Source of the DNA: Parietichytrium sp. I65-24A
Lineage: Eukaryota > Sar > Bigyra > Thraustochytrida > Thraustochytriidae
DNA: 64,000 nucleotides
NCBI GenBank assembly: GCA_012862575.1
Contig: BLSF01000020.1
Span: forward strand, 62,001-126,000
Reading direction: 5' to 3'
Each line of letters begins with the position of its first letter. Position 1 is the stretch's first letter. Below are positions 43,101 through 50,954 of the stretch, piece after piece. The translations under genes were made by a program, and so were the position numbers. Below the pieces are notes generated by a model, which ran no database searches, had not been told where the DNA came from, and was given only the letters and a program-made list of their open reading frames with translations.

Positions 43101-43732
43101 ATTTCTTCGAGTGTAGCGACTATGAAGGGCAGGATCACTTGCACGATTGCTTGGCACTGGGCCGCAACGAATGGCGGCAAGCTTTCACGAGAGTCTGCTG
43201 GGCCACCCTCGCTTGCCTTGGCTCCATGCCGATCACAGAACCCGTTCGGGTTCCATGATTCTTCGTCTCCGCAGTCGCAACAACCGCCAGGACTCGTGCG
43301 ATGAAACGTGACCTCGTGTCCAGTATGATCGCTTCGATCGAAACATTCCTGGCAAATCACGCACGTGTTGTCCACCTGGCAGGTTCGGCAATTGTAAGCA
43401 ACGTCATTTAGTCGGAAAAGCTTGCCACATCGCTCTTGTTGATTCTCCTGGCGAAGCCTCGCAAGCCCTTCGTTCCCGCTAAGAACCTGTCTACCGTCCT
43501 CGCGCACCGTACGACAAAACAAAAGCTCACTCAGAAGCGACTGCACTTGAGCGGGCTGCGTCAGCTTCAGTGCCTCTTGAGCAATTGCTTGGACAGATTC
43601 AACATCCACAGCTTTCCCTCCCATTGCGTCATTGCTAATCGCTTGGATCTGACTCCTTAAAGCGAGAAGCAGCCGCGTGTCCGCCGCGGTGGGTCCTGCT
43701 CGCCCAATGCTCGAAGATCTGCCGCGCAACAT
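37151..43732 (-). CDS. UBR1: UBR1-type N-degron E3 ubiquitin ligase
   Basis: 2193 residues from the ATG at 43732 (MLRGRSSSIG); a GTG-begun extension to 43774 was not used. The protein holds a UBR box (about 102-170) with its zinc ligands (CRTC, CVICQECF, CCDCGDEESW and FCDRHG), which binds basic N-terminal residues. A ClpS-like segment (about 235-300, VVINNSDVHSFSEVRSALRH) is suited to bulky hydrophobic N-termini. A RING-H2 begins at about 1250 (CVLCHERL) and, after an acidic insert of some 180 residues, resumes with CSHAMHMEC and FHCPMCK. The C-terminal zinc-bearing UBR autoinhibitory domain (about 2050-2193) contains CPSTGMAIRNPALCLRCG. Both substrate sites and the catalytic module are present, so the protein should be a full N-recognin working with an E2 of the RAD6 type. 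No intron is visible over 6.6 kb. It acts in cytosol and nucleus. Confidence 0.95.
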   Translation of the reverse strand: MLRGRSSSIGRAGPTAADTRLLLALRSQIQAISNDAMGGKAVDVESVQAIAQEALKLTQPAQVQSLLSELLFCRTVREDGRQVLSGNEGLARLRQENQQERCGKLFRLNDVAYNCRTCQVDNTCVICQECFDRSDHTGHEVTFHRTSPGGCCDCGDEESWNPNGFCDRHGAKASEGGPADSRESLPPFVAAQCQAIVQVILPFIVATLEEIFKSYARCSKAALPVEDDYEQLSANGARYANVVINNSDVHSFSEVRSALRHISRIAPLDLETMSQKTSIVDSQGRAPILVEQFTSASSFETIMQDKISPVRRILDDDGLFVCVSFDNQLSMEQKAITGLVWMTEIAKISQGLSEIIVEELMSAQVLVDCKFAEAYLRVICEGNSSWPREVPLEDMPNLQLISAVLAYDALVPKQLIKAFQSIWLSLLTNPRFKQYLGEAFMFAHHRIACAFSCGLGTGAETSLMLAVQVLSVPSIIQNLERKYEAESRDLVVGILDTVCAVLRMGLEEDSRVNNTTRKSRVHKLDFLNSKLLRQQRYQTFLLDVRYTFRMAQRPLIDKDDVTGTKRVESLLNLLRVAQRSNPQFRNQSQIHVEQEDDQWIIAFNLSMNLIVVSRPGALQLASDSVITCLEGSDDPGQLLVLMLKRVAKLCFDYSLVWHPGERATVKVEGDRLVKILQHTAEDNKCTFSVVDSTEIGVSGAQKLRFPTKVASAPWDRSQTFELKEGHVYKGDLVSHHLPVQRFFASFTSAYGVLLEARASARAPNLQLKTLLRDALCDIDLMQMIEDVLRILSASAQIHSQLWRRNGFTMDNIVTNYKGPCSHFMYQCDVALLQVAVSALGPEHILLALLDKFGLVPFFTKWGHIIDTYYAQLADELLRLIAHIVTEIPVARNNGKFALRREVVHAIATCDGPATFSLVSENVRRARISYSGDHGEGIDDGEDYSNDDDEHDFGGVPSAEVEKVLDEVAIMSGSGSESWTYVLKPEVWAEVDPFYWNIPRQREDAIAERLYREQKRFGNNSWPMTAPPPGPPIQLFESTRELITCPALIDTILKPTFFNALAFGLPKITGQNPDNVFKSSGRVRDLIFSRISAGLCHAAMHLYTILIHHYESMKACGSSTEELDSVLTNRAPLDEVFHVPGEETLGFSLLELSVNLELLFASEHNEEKTTYMTWCNQALAKFHPSIEDHRKALGLGSKKKAKGSKSSKKKKAKAGEAQRLAMDRIREAQAKAMAQMGEEGDFAAECHEEDYCVLCHERLDTKQHAFLGFARKSSWGNPLKLLPGEDCPPKIMSIHRKPAGWTKPWQQTGATGAEARRRLQSGSSSGDLDWGLSHMENEADLDNDVDMGAMDLGFDEMESGDDDDDVEGYLLEADEAGFDAAIALAAQALGDVPLARLANLSSSLAATSSGARAQKSEAVDPKEVVEDSDKGVYVSFCSHAMHMECLGTYLASLRQDRHNNLFQHPAFPDINRNEFHCPMCKSLSNVIIPQSAMDSTKSEDSSAEGRTPDKRRRLSLSCCDDVAHFLTSELLRVNLQDVPQVQSPTDVQTLIDTLFSVSENLATPVLAQNEATRATRTTAVRAILGSVRQSANAEPSEEDDDDEKMLAIWSSIGYSLRARATMQQSLCGAQTPVNGFRDLKDLVEDDKKQWFALFRTAQVLSLKWAANAGRSASSSPPRNPSRSMSEPKSSAESPSTSSQASGVSDAATTPPGLRSTASGPTLAASTFLRNQFSMLLGNFRKGRKDYSSAEGSDGAQSSLSMSDAKEFMSDDKNSLFQMLSAGAACNPYCVIAKTLAPGNSSTWTLPCDSSVLGSGVPSQIMQERKVVSDGDGGEFELLPGDEVTLARPFMTVRRQNTPDGIFMNMADPAVVLVGLMCTLPKQYHLNAARAIAIAILIQGITKDGAVELCESSKSSVRLALAKEWCTPLRQIVPNLTPEKVFLVMFSDLAAYLRVVVLLFDILSEEGHATSSEFPGHSYYEKGDEVEVLWLKFLEIPPVSVLVESNLVPIIHNWVAQVPRRSDTTLSRCCLDKTRFGLIPLPEHYEQLLASVARTAKCPSTGMAIRNPALCLRCGVVICTKQNCCRRSLNNKIPQCSSGVWHAQACGGGSCAYLLLQKCVVVLVHNRFAVDMSAPYVDSYGETDDNLRRGRPLKFHEQAYRNLQFICSNNQICQRVVSILLKNDYRQNLVATNLL

Positions 43733-43827
43733 GCTTTCTCCAGCAAGCACAATCGAGGATTCAGTTTCTCCCACTCGATGTGCAGAATCTCCAGACGATC
43801 CGAGTCTGAACCCACTTCAACGGGCTG

Positions 43828-43862
43828 CAATCCAATCCAATCCAATCCAATCCAATCCAAAT
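43828..43862. repeat. CAATC pentamer repeat
   Basis: About seven CAATC units, 95 bases upstream of the UBR1 start codon, probably in its 5' untranslated region or promoter. Confidence 0.9.
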
Positions 43863-45552
43863 AAGACAACAAACAAAACTCGACACCAGACCCAAATTCG
43901 CCGCAATTGCAATNCACTTCTTCTTTCAAGTACACACTCACTCTCGTGCTTTTGTTTGTGTAAATCGTCCTCGCTCGAGCCCCGCTCCCCTCATAAATTG
44001 TAAATTGCGCGCTATTCTCGGCAAATTTATCTTCTCTCTCCTGCTTTCCTGTCCTCCTTCTCCCCGCTCTGAAGCGCTTCTCGGGAGCAAAAGCCGCAGA
44101 AGAAATTCCTGATGTGCGGGGATTTCACGCGGCGCGGACAACTTCGTTAGTGAGGGGCGCGGTAAAAAAGAATATCTTTCTATGGAAACGCCGCTGCTTT
44201 CTCCTCGGCTCCCCCTGTGGCGAGCGACCTGCGTGTACTTCGCAAATTGGCGAAGCACGGCTTGTTGGGAGGGAAGGAAAGAAGGAAGGCTAGAAAAACG
44301 CGTGGAGAAACAGAGATCTTTCCAAAGTTCGCGAACTGTTCCCTATACCCACACTATAAATTACTATTTGATTCTAGGAGTACGCGTCTGCGCGTCTGAA
44401 GCTATTGGGAGTCTTAAGCCTGGTAGTAGTAGTCAACCGGGGAGAACAAAGAAGCGTTCTTTTGGGCGGATAATGTCGTTTACTATTTTGCTTTTTTTGC
44501 TTTTCTCTTGTTTATTCGGGGCATGAGCGCAAGCACGCTTCTTGTCACACTTGTCTCGACCCATCTTCGACCGAAGCTGGCATTGGTGTCTTGCCTTTGC
44601 CAGAATGATTACCACTATTTCCAGGCATGCACGATACCGACTCAACTTGCTTACTGAGCGTGAGATGAACGATTGCAAAGTGGAAAGGCTGTCCCTGAAT
44701 GTTCACAATTCACCATCCTTCCAACATGGACTGCTGTTGGATGCACAGATGCATCTTCAGCAGGAGTTTTGGGCAGTTGTCTTTCCTGAACTCGCGAAAC
44801 CGTCCCACTTTACTTACTTGCAAGTATTTTTCGTTCTCTTCCTTACCGCCCCGCAATCATCGGAGACCTTGCCTCGCCGACGAGACATGAATCGTAGCAC
44901 AGACATGAGCGGGTCGACTCTCTTTTGCGCTCGCAGTCAGAACACACCATACTTCTTGCTTATTGTCAAGGGCACTTGAGGAAGCAACTGTAAAGTTTTG
45001 TATAGCGCTGCTTTCAAATCCGTTCATTCATAGGGCATCGTTTTCTAACGCGGAAAGACTGACGTTTCCCCGTAGACATGAAAACGACAGGAAACAAAAA
45101 GAAGGAGAGGGACACAGTTGACAGTAAAAGCATGTAGAAGCATCGCATCCACTCCAGAGAAGAGCTTTCCTTCCACCGCAGCAAGGACTTCCAGTCCCTC
45201 CTCATCACACCACTCCGAAACCACCAAAACAGCATTCCCGCTTCGTTTGTGAGCGCTCCCATCGTCCTTTCTTCTCAACTCCACAACAACTTTGCACTTT
45301 GCACTTTCCACTTTCGATAAACATCAATCAACAAACTTGATCAATCAAAAATCGGAAATAAAATTCAAAGCTCATGTACTAGTACTACTCACAGTCACAC
45401 CGAGCCGTTGAAAATATTGCGCGCTTTGATATGCTTTGATAGGGAGATCATAATAGGTTTGTTGGTGATGTAGTAGTTGTTAGTTGATTGATAATGGAAA
45501 TGGATGATGATGATGAATGATCGATCATCAATGACTTGCTTTTCTGACTGTG

Positions 45553-45610
45553 AAAGTGGAAAGTGGAAAGTGGAAATGGGAGATGGGAGATGGGAGATGG
45601 GAGATGGGAA
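45553..45610. repeat. GTGGAAA / GGGAGAT tandem repeat
   Basis: Three GTGGAAA units pass into about five GGGAGAT units. It directly follows a TGACTGTGAA motif. Confidence 0.85.
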
Positions 45611-46001
45611 ACGCGAATGGGGACGAACACGAAAAATGAAAACTGGAACATGGAGCATGGAGATGATAATATGAATGATAAAGCTTCACATGCGCGCCGT
45701 GCTCTAGCCGAGTCCGACGACAACGCTGGCGCTTCGAGTCGAGACTGTGTCAGCGTCTCTCATATTCACTCATTCACTGCTTCACTATCATATTCTTTGA
45801 TGAATGAATGAATGAATGAATGAATGAAAAAAGAAGGGAGCATTACTCGATACTCCGTATCGGCATAGCCCATCCGTGTCTTTTGAGAGATGAGCCTAAA
45901 GCTTACAATGGGAAGACGGAAGGTAGAAAGTATAGTAACTCACAGACAGAAGAGAAGCACCAAACATATTTTACCGGTACTAATGGTGAGCTCCACGAGG
46001 G

Positions 46002-46238
46002 CTAAGACTCGGTGCAGAGGCGAGCAGCGCAGGCGTTCAGGACGCACTTGACGAGGGCCCTGGCCACTGTGTTCCGGCAGCTTTCCGTACAGCCGCTCAC
46101 AGCGCTGGTCTCGGACAGTCTCGGCGTTTGCCAGATTCCTTTCTCTGATCCATCTGCTCGAGGCGCTCGCGCGGGGAAACCGAGGCATGGTCGATAGCTT
46201 GGGTGGAGCAGAAGGAGTATATTCTTGTTCAAGTTCAT
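46002..46238 (-). CDS. Possible small cysteine-bearing protein or last exon
   Basis: A GC-rich island in AT-rich DNA. The last 38 or so codons look coding, with four or five cysteines in regular spacing (GCTESCRNTVARALVKCVLN, then ACAARLC) before a stop. The first part is hydrophobic (MNLNKNILLLL) but less gene-like. A second phase (MPRFPRASASSRW) is also open there, so a short intron may join the two. Head to head with the P450-lipoxygenase gene. No family recognised; could be chance. Confidence 0.22.
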   Translation of the reverse strand: MNLNKNILLLLHPSYRPCLGFPARAPRADGSEKGIWQTPRLSETSAVSGCTESCRNTVARALVKCVLNACAARLCTES

Positions 46239-46425
46239 TCACTCGCAACGACCATCTTTGGAGAGCTTGAAGCACGAAGCAGGGGTTTTGGTTGACCAGG
46301 TTTCATCGGTGACATTGGCATCGGTGGGTACGTCGACTTCGCGCTCCTGTAAAGGCGCATTTGTCTTTGGGCGAAAGTGGAAGGCGATGAGTTGCAGCTC
46401 TCGGCACTTTCAAAGCTAGCTGGTG

Positions 46426-49400
46426 ATGAACAGCAACTCCAATTTGCGGGCGGCAAGCTCGCCGCGAAGCCAGTCCAGCTTTGTCAAGGGGTTGGGCGAT
46501 TGCGCTACGTCTCCATCGCCAAGTTCTCACCAGAAAGACTTTCCCGATGATAAGAGGTCCGACATCAGAGAACCAAAGCGAGTGCAAGAATTTGAGGAGA
46601 GTAAGGAAGAGAGTGAGTCCGGCTCGGAGAGCTCGGTCAACAACAATGCAAATGAGAATGCAAACATTGTACGCATGCAGTCGAAGGCAAATCCGGTTGG
46701 TGTTGATGAGGATGGGGCCGTGCTTCCTCTCTCCAAGCTTTTGCCTGGACCGACCGTGCTGCTTGCAGGGCTGGAGCTTACCAGCAATAACATAAAAGGA
46801 TGCTGTCCGTTCAGAAAACAACACTCCACGAGGAGTGGGCGCATACGAAGCCGGCAAGAGATTTCTGGGGATAAAATTGCTGTTATAGAAGAGGATCTTG
46901 ACAGGTATGGAGACTTTATGTGGCAGCCACGCATTCACAGTGCCGTGCTATGTGGTGCTCAAAGTGACCGAGTTTTGCGTGGATTCGTCTCCCAGAAAAC
47001 AAGCCGCATGGATCCATCCACAAGCTTCAAATTCCCCTTTCTTTCATTGACCTTTCTGGAAGCGCTTCACCCATTCCTCCAGCTCGAGAATGGCGGCCTT
47101 CTGCAAGGCTATTTCAACAATTTGTACCCTATTCTCGGAACACTCGTGCGGAACCAACTTTGCTTTATCGCGACCAGGCTGGAGAGGAGCAGTATACAAA
47201 AGGTCTTTGAGGAGCTCTGTTTCGAAACATGCGCGATGAGTTTTTTTGGGAAACGGTGCAATCAAATCCGGAATATGCTTACCATCGAGGAGTTCAGGGA
47301 ATTTGCTTCGCTAATTTCGTCGCAAGATCATCCGAGACTTTTGGCCCTTCGCTCCAAACTAGAGAATGCTCTTGGAAATTTCGTGATGTCGCACATCTCG
47401 CCAGCACCTAAGAACACGTCCACTTATGATTTTGACAGCGCGGACGACGATAGCACGCTAGCTAGCTTTTGTTTGCTCAATTGGGTTCGCAAGCTCGATG
47501 GTGTCAACGGTGCGGATCGCCGCGAAGCTACTGTGACGCATTTTGTGAACTCCTTTCTGTACGGCGTTTTCGCGTGCGGGGCTTGTCTGACAAATATTCT
47601 CGAAGCCATCTACGGTGATGAGGGCGGCGAGAGTAAGGCTCTTCTTGAGCAGCTTCTTGAAGAAGCGGGTAGCAAACCCGAAGACGGAAATGTGATTCCT
47701 TCAACCCCGCTACTTGGCGCGGTGATTACCGAGTCCTTGCGTCTCAATCCCCCAGTACCATACATTTTTCGTGTCGTGGATGAGCCAAGCTTACGCCTGA
47801 ACACTGCGGACGATTCAACAGTTAGACTCCCAAACGGCACGTCTCTGTGCCTAAGCGTGATGCATGACCATCATTCCGAGGAATATTGGGCGGAACCTGA
47901 GGAATTCGATCCCAAACGCTGGCTCGCGAAAGACGAAGGAGCGGAGGAGAATGGAAAGCTTCACACGCCGCACATGTTTTGGCCATACGGAAAAGGCGGA
48001 GGGCACAAGTGTCCTGCAAAGCCATTCTCCATGTTTTGGATGCAGACGGTCTTGATCGAAATCTTGAATGGGTTTGACGTCGAATTAAGCTACGCAAACA
48101 ATTCCAACCCAGAAGAAAGAGTGTTAGTGAACAACATCTCGACAGTGCCACAGCCAGAGTTTTCACTACAGTTCAAGCCAGAGCGCATGCCTGCGACCGG
48201 CTCAGTCTTCGCAGCGGTTTTTCGCCCACAGAAATCTTTCATCAAACTTTCCCCGGATGACCAGGGACCTTCGTTGGCCTCTCGAGCTGCGAGGGCCGTT
48301 GTGAATTTTGTAGAGGAGGGGAAGCATTCGACAACAGCCAGTATCGTAGGCATTACCGAAGTGAAGAAGGATCGTGATACCGGCAGGGACAATCTCTCAC
48401 TCACCAAGCCATTGCAGACATTGAGCCGAGCAGTCAATCAAACAAAGTGCCCATCTGGGGTCGACAAGGTAATCCGATACTTTGTGACGGCCGTACAACT
48501 CTACGGGTGTAGGACAAGTACCAAGCTGGAGCCTGCGATGGTCTCAAAAGACTCCTTTTTCCCCAAGATGAGATTGCATCTTGAGAAGACTCGCCTTGGT
48601 TTGGAAGTGGCCTCTTTGGAAGAGGATGTCAACGTTCAGTGTCCTCTTCCAGGCTTTCTGAGATTTATCGAGAATACAAGACCGTACAGAAAGTCTGTGG
48701 AGATGCTGCCCCTACATCGAGAGCCGCGATGGATTAAAAACGAAAAACAGGCCAGCAAAATTTTCCGAACCACATTTGGTGTTCAACCCGAAATTGCTTT
48801 TCGGCGTCATTCTGTGGTGGACAGTCGAGTGAAGCGTGACATTGAGGAGCTCGTAAAGAATGCGTTTGAAGGGGCTGGTGTGTGGTTTATCCGTTTGACG
48901 GATTCTCGGAAAGATGCACAACCATGTCCTGGAGCATGCTACGTGTGCGATGTCTCGCGGCTAAAGAACTTTCAGGTGCGTCCTGAATTTTGTAATTATG
49001 GTGCAATGGCCTTCTTTGGGCGAAATAAGAACTTTATAGCGATTTGGACGCAACATCGCAAGGAATTGGTGTACCCAAATAGCAGGAATTGGGAGGAAGC
49101 TAGGCAGATCTTCAAATCTTCGCTGCTTGCGGACCTTCTCCTGATGCAACAACTGCGGTGGGTTCGGTTTGGCGTTTTCAACAATATCGGTTTGGCAGCG
49201 AAACAGACCTTGGCAGAAACGCATCCAATTCGGCGCTTGCTAAAGCCACACACCTACATGTCCGCAACCATCACGTCAATCACTGCGCATGCATGCCTTT
49301 CGCGCGGCGGACTTGTCCAACGTGCCCTTGCTCTTAGCTGGGACGGTCTCAAGGAGGCGTTCAAACACAGCGAACTGAATGAGAGTGAGGGTGAGAGTCG

Positions 49401-50040
49401 TCTTTTCGGCCAGGAGTTAAGATTGAAAGGATTCGTCGACCGCGGGGACTTGGAGAAGGTGCCCTATTTCAAACAGCTTTCCGAGCTTTTCAACATCGTG
49501 AGAATATATGTCTCAGCCTACGTTGGAGTTTTTTATCAGCGCGATGAGGACGTTCAAAACGATCCACAGTTAGCGTCTTTTTTCAAGTTCATGTGGAGAG
49601 CAGAGGAAAATCCGAGGCCGCCACGCAAAGTTAATGTCATTTGCGATGAGCTCGCGAACCTAATTTTTTGGTGTATCATTGGGCCAAGTCAAATGAGTGC
49701 AATTTCCTCACTCGCTGCTGATCCTTCCTTTTGTCTCAAGGTTCACCGCAAGCAAAACAGTCGCTACACAGACGTGTCTACCTATTTGTACCAGAATGCT
49801 CTTTGCTCTTTCCTATCCTTCGGCTCCAATCGTGTCAGCATGTTGGGAGACTGGTCGCACTTATTCGAAGGCGTTCGTTCTCCCGCTGGAGAGGTTTGTA
49901 CCGAAGAGCAAGCCAAGTTCGTGACCGTTGCAATCCAGCAGTTTCAACGTCGACTTGAGCGTTTGGCAGTGGCCGACCAGCAAGCCTCACCAAACAATGG
50001 GCTAACACTGCGCCGAGGAGACTTGGGGGCATCTGCTTGA
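46426..50040 (+). CDS. Cytochrome P450 fused to a lipoxygenase-like domain
   Basis: 1204 residues from the ATG at 46426. Residues 1-130 are Ser/Glu-rich without a membrane anchor. About 130-585 is a P450 domain, with the K-helix E436-x-x-R439 (ESLRLNPPVP), a DPKRWL block, and haem ligand C529 in YGKGGGHKCPAKPFS. The missing anchor, LNPPVP and the altered Cys loop resemble the CYP74 clan, which rearranges fatty-acid hydroperoxides without O2 or NADPH. About 700-1170 matches the lipoxygenase catalytic fold (LADLLLMQQLRW, HPIRRLLKPH at 933, FNIVRIYVSAYVGVFY, LANLIFWCIIG). The iron ligands are gone: no His lies at 904-920 where HWLxTH is expected, W1082 is followed by GPSQMSA in place of the HxxxN pair, and the C-terminus is Ala, not Ile. 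A natural hydroperoxide enzyme-lipoxygenase fusion is known in corals, there with a catalase-like N-terminal part. Subfamily is inference; both folds are well supported. Confidence 0.85.
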   Translation: MNSNSNLRAASSPRSQSSFVKGLGDCATSPSPSSHQKDFPDDKRSDIREPKRVQEFEESKEESESGSESSVNNNANENANIVRMQSKANPVGVDEDGAVLPLSKLLPGPTVLLAGLELTSNNIKGCCPFRKQHSTRSGRIRSRQEISGDKIAVIEEDLDRYGDFMWQPRIHSAVLCGAQSDRVLRGFVSQKTSRMDPSTSFKFPFLSLTFLEALHPFLQLENGGLLQGYFNNLYPILGTLVRNQLCFIATRLERSSIQKVFEELCFETCAMSFFGKRCNQIRNMLTIEEFREFASLISSQDHPRLLALRSKLENALGNFVMSHISPAPKNTSTYDFDSADDDSTLASFCLLNWVRKLDGVNGADRREATVTHFVNSFLYGVFACGACLTNILEAIYGDEGGESKALLEQLLEEAGSKPEDGNVIPSTPLLGAVITESLRLNPPVPYIFRVVDEPSLRLNTADDSTVRLPNGTSLCLSVMHDHHSEEYWAEPEEFDPKRWLAKDEGAEENGKLHTPHMFWPYGKGGGHKCPAKPFSMFWMQTVLIEILNGFDVELSYANNSNPEERVLVNNISTVPQPEFSLQFKPERMPATGSVFAAVFRPQKSFIKLSPDDQGPSLASRAARAVVNFVEEGKHSTTASIVGITEVKKDRDTGRDNLSLTKPLQTLSRAVNQTKCPSGVDKVIRYFVTAVQLYGCRTSTKLEPAMVSKDSFFPKMRLHLEKTRLGLEVASLEEDVNVQCPLPGFLRFIENTRPYRKSVEMLPLHREPRWIKNEKQASKIFRTTFGVQPEIAFRRHSVVDSRVKRDIEELVKNAFEGAGVWFIRLTDSRKDAQPCPGACYVCDVSRLKNFQVRPEFCNYGAMAFFGRNKNFIAIWTQHRKELVYPNSRNWEEARQIFKSSLLADLLLMQQLRWVRFGVFNNIGLAAKQTLAETHPIRRLLKPHTYMSATITSITAHACLSRGGLVQRALALSWDGLKEAFKHSELNESEGESRLFGQELRLKGFVDRGDLEKVPYFKQLSELFNIVRIYVSAYVGVFYQRDEDVQNDPQLASFFKFMWRAEENPRPPRKVNVICDELANLIFWCIIGPSQMSAISSLAADPSFCLKVHRKQNSRYTDVSTYLYQNALCSFLSFGSNRVSMLGDWSHLFEGVRSPAGEVCTEEQAKFVTVAIQQFQRRLERLAVADQQASPNNGLTLRRGDLGASA

Positions 50041-50352
50041 TGGTCAATCCGACTTCACACGAATAATCATAATCATAATAAAGAATAGAAAAAAGCTGAC
50101 AAAGAGCACGCGCAAAGGCAAGCTTCGTGTCTGAAGAAAGTAGCGCTTGCCCATAGATCCACGGTCTCGCGGAAATCGCAGTCTGCTCTGATGCTTTGCG
50201 GTTTGCCCTGAAAGACATATGGCAATGCAACCTCTGCTTGGGAACTTGGATGATGTTTGTCACTCTTGTTTCCGCTCAAGTTGCGTTGAGCTCTGTGCTG
50301 AACAACTTGGCTTAGATGAGGACTGGACCAGCACCGCAGGGGTCAGGAACCC

Positions 50353-50727
50353 ATGCTTCACTTTCCCACTCCGGGAGACATTCGGGAGGCCGCACTCAAT
50401 GACGAGGATCCGAATGAAGAGCCCACAGCCATCGGATCAAATCTATGGCTCAAGGACATTCTCACTCGTGACGACTTGGGTCAACTAATAAGTGTTAACA
50501 ACCTGGCCCAAATCACCAACGAGGGAATTTTGTTTGCGAAAACCAAACAGGACAAAGAAGACGTGCCAGTACAATTTAGATCCCTGCATGCTCGAATCTG
50601 TGCGACTGCACACTGTCGTCGAGAGCAAGCGAACCTCTTCCTCCAAATTCAGACCACTTGGTTCCACTTGGTACCCGCTGTAACTTTGCACATGAAACAG
50701 GCCTTCCATAAGGATGAGTACACGTAG
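50353..50727 (+). CDS. Small protein of unknown function
   Basis: 124 residues from an ATG, in the 0.9 kb between the P450-lipoxygenase gene and the transporter. Codon use is close to that of the neighbouring real genes. The product begins with an acidic segment (DEDPNEEPTAIG), has a helical middle (LKDILTRDDLGQLISVNNL) and two close cysteines (ICATAHCRRE). No motif or family is recognised. An open segment in another phase just upstream (from 50219, with HSCFRSSCVELC) might be an upstream exon. Confidence 0.4.
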   Translation: MLHFPTPGDIREAALNDEDPNEEPTAIGSNLWLKDILTRDDLGQLISVNNLAQITNEGILFAKTKQDKEDVPVQFRSLHARICATAHCRREQANLFLQIQTTWFHLVPAVTLHMKQAFHKDEYT

Positions 50728-50954
50728 AGCGAGATCATAGAGAGGCACACGATGAACAGAATTCAGAAAGATTATCTATAGACAGAGAGACACTTGGCCT
50801 TCTTTGACGAAGCGAAAGTCCAACTAAGAGCCGCGAAAGTCCTCGTGCGGCCAAGCAGTTTGGTTAGAGTGATCTCGCACGGTGACAGCGGTCGCGCCGC
50901 ATGTCGGACGGCGTATAGATCAAGGCTCGAAAGAAAGCGCACGCAAAGTGCAGG

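Larger units (their letters stand above)
43733..46001. other. Intergenic region upstream of UBR1
   Basis: Contains a CAATC pentamer tandem (43828-43862) just upstream of the UBR1 ATG, an ambiguous base at 43914, a TGACTGTGAA motif (45545-45554), a GTGGAA/GGGAGAT tandem (45553-45610) and a GAAT tandem (about 45799-45828). A 145-codon plus-strand frame (44542-44979) begins with TTG and has mixed codon use; I do not call it a gene. Confidence 0.5.
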
